14,070 nucleotides of DNA from Rhodocyclaceae bacterium (lineage in GTDB: Bacteria > Pseudomonadota > Gammaproteobacteria > Burkholderiales > Rhodocyclaceae): the NCBI GenBank assembly GCA_013821865.1, contig PNJM01000041.1, forward strand, positions 1-14,070. The letters run 5' to 3'. Position numbers and translations under genes: made by a program. Positions 13,984 through 14,070 of this stretch are shown here, piece after piece. The notes beneath the pieces were generated by a model. That model saw nothing but the letters and a program-made list of their open reading frames with translations, had not been told where the DNA came from and ran no database searches. The number at the start of each line of letters is the position of its first letter. The stretch's first letter is position 1.

Positions 13984-14070
13984 TCAAGCCGTGGCCAGTT
14001 CCGCCTTGCGGGGGGAAGCGGACGCTTGCACGGGCAGGGAGCCGCGCAGGTCGAGCTGCGGGTCGCGCGA
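13984..14070 (-). CDS. unidentified protein, C-terminal fragment (runs off window)
   Basis: An open minus-strand frame enters from the right edge and ends at TGA (13986-13984). The last 28 residues read SRDPQLDLRGSLPVQA and then SASPRKAELATA. I do not recognise this tail; the Ala/Ser/Pro-rich ending looks like a disordered C-terminus. From gene order in related bacteria, a sulfite reductase component or the DUF934 protein that often sits between cysI and cysH would be expected here, but the fragment is too short to decide. Codon use (GC-rich third positions) fits its neighbours. An AAAGG follows its stop, ahead of repeat copy 2. Confidence 0.5.
   Translation of the reverse strand, partial: SRDPQLDLRGSLPVQASASPRKAELATA

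Overview
The window is typical of a high-GC betaproteobacterial chromosome. The ribosomal proteins read most like those of Rhodocyclales/Nitrosomonadales relatives. Support for this includes the gene order, the zinc-type S4 with four cysteines, and the rpsQ/rplN gap carrying a near-consensus promoter. The assignment rests on remembered family sequences, not on a search.

Bases 1-9778 (+ strand) are the end of the S10 operon followed by the spc and alpha operons: rplP (5' end cut off), rpmC, rpsQ | rplN, rplX, rplE, rpsN, rpsH, rplF, rplR, rpsE, rpmD, rplO, secY, infA, rpmJ | rpsM, rpsK, rpsD, rpoA, rplQ. The genes are almost contiguous, with several overlaps. Exceptions are a 182-bp gap before rplN and two 67-bp gaps around rpmJ. 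The 182-bp gap holds a good sigma-70 promoter and a hairpin-rich leader. The second 67-bp gap holds a promoter with a perfect -10 box ahead of rpsM. A strong hairpin terminator follows rplQ.

Bases 9878-10867 (+) encode a PLP enzyme of the D-cysteine desulfhydrase/ACC deaminase family. Two diagnostic residues favour D-cysteine desulfhydrase. It converges tail to tail, 7 bp apart, on a minus-strand sulfate-assimilation cluster. In transcription order that cluster is an unidentified 3' fragment (right edge), cysH, cysD and cysN. CysD and CysN form ATP sulfurylase, which makes APS. The CysH-type protein has the four iron-sulfur cysteines of an APS reductase, and CysN has no fused APS kinase, so sulfate probably goes from APS directly to sulfite.

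The most interesting feature lies inside the cys cluster. Two 79-bp intergenic repeats (69 of 79 positions identical) sit immediately upstream of cysD and cysH. Each places a GGAGG Shine-Dalgarno exactly 7 nt before the downstream ATG. Each contains a 26-codon open frame ending 2-3 nt before that ATG, and folds into a hairpin covering the Shine-Dalgarno. Each is flanked by a 5-7 bp direct repeat that includes the downstream start codon, and the start-to-start distance is 83 bp in both. This looks like a small repeat family that inserted at start codons and supplied new translation-initiation signals. The rest of the window is conventional housekeeping DNA. No RNA genes, CRISPR arrays, insertion sequences or phage genes were seen, and no gene-free stretch exceeds 182 bp.
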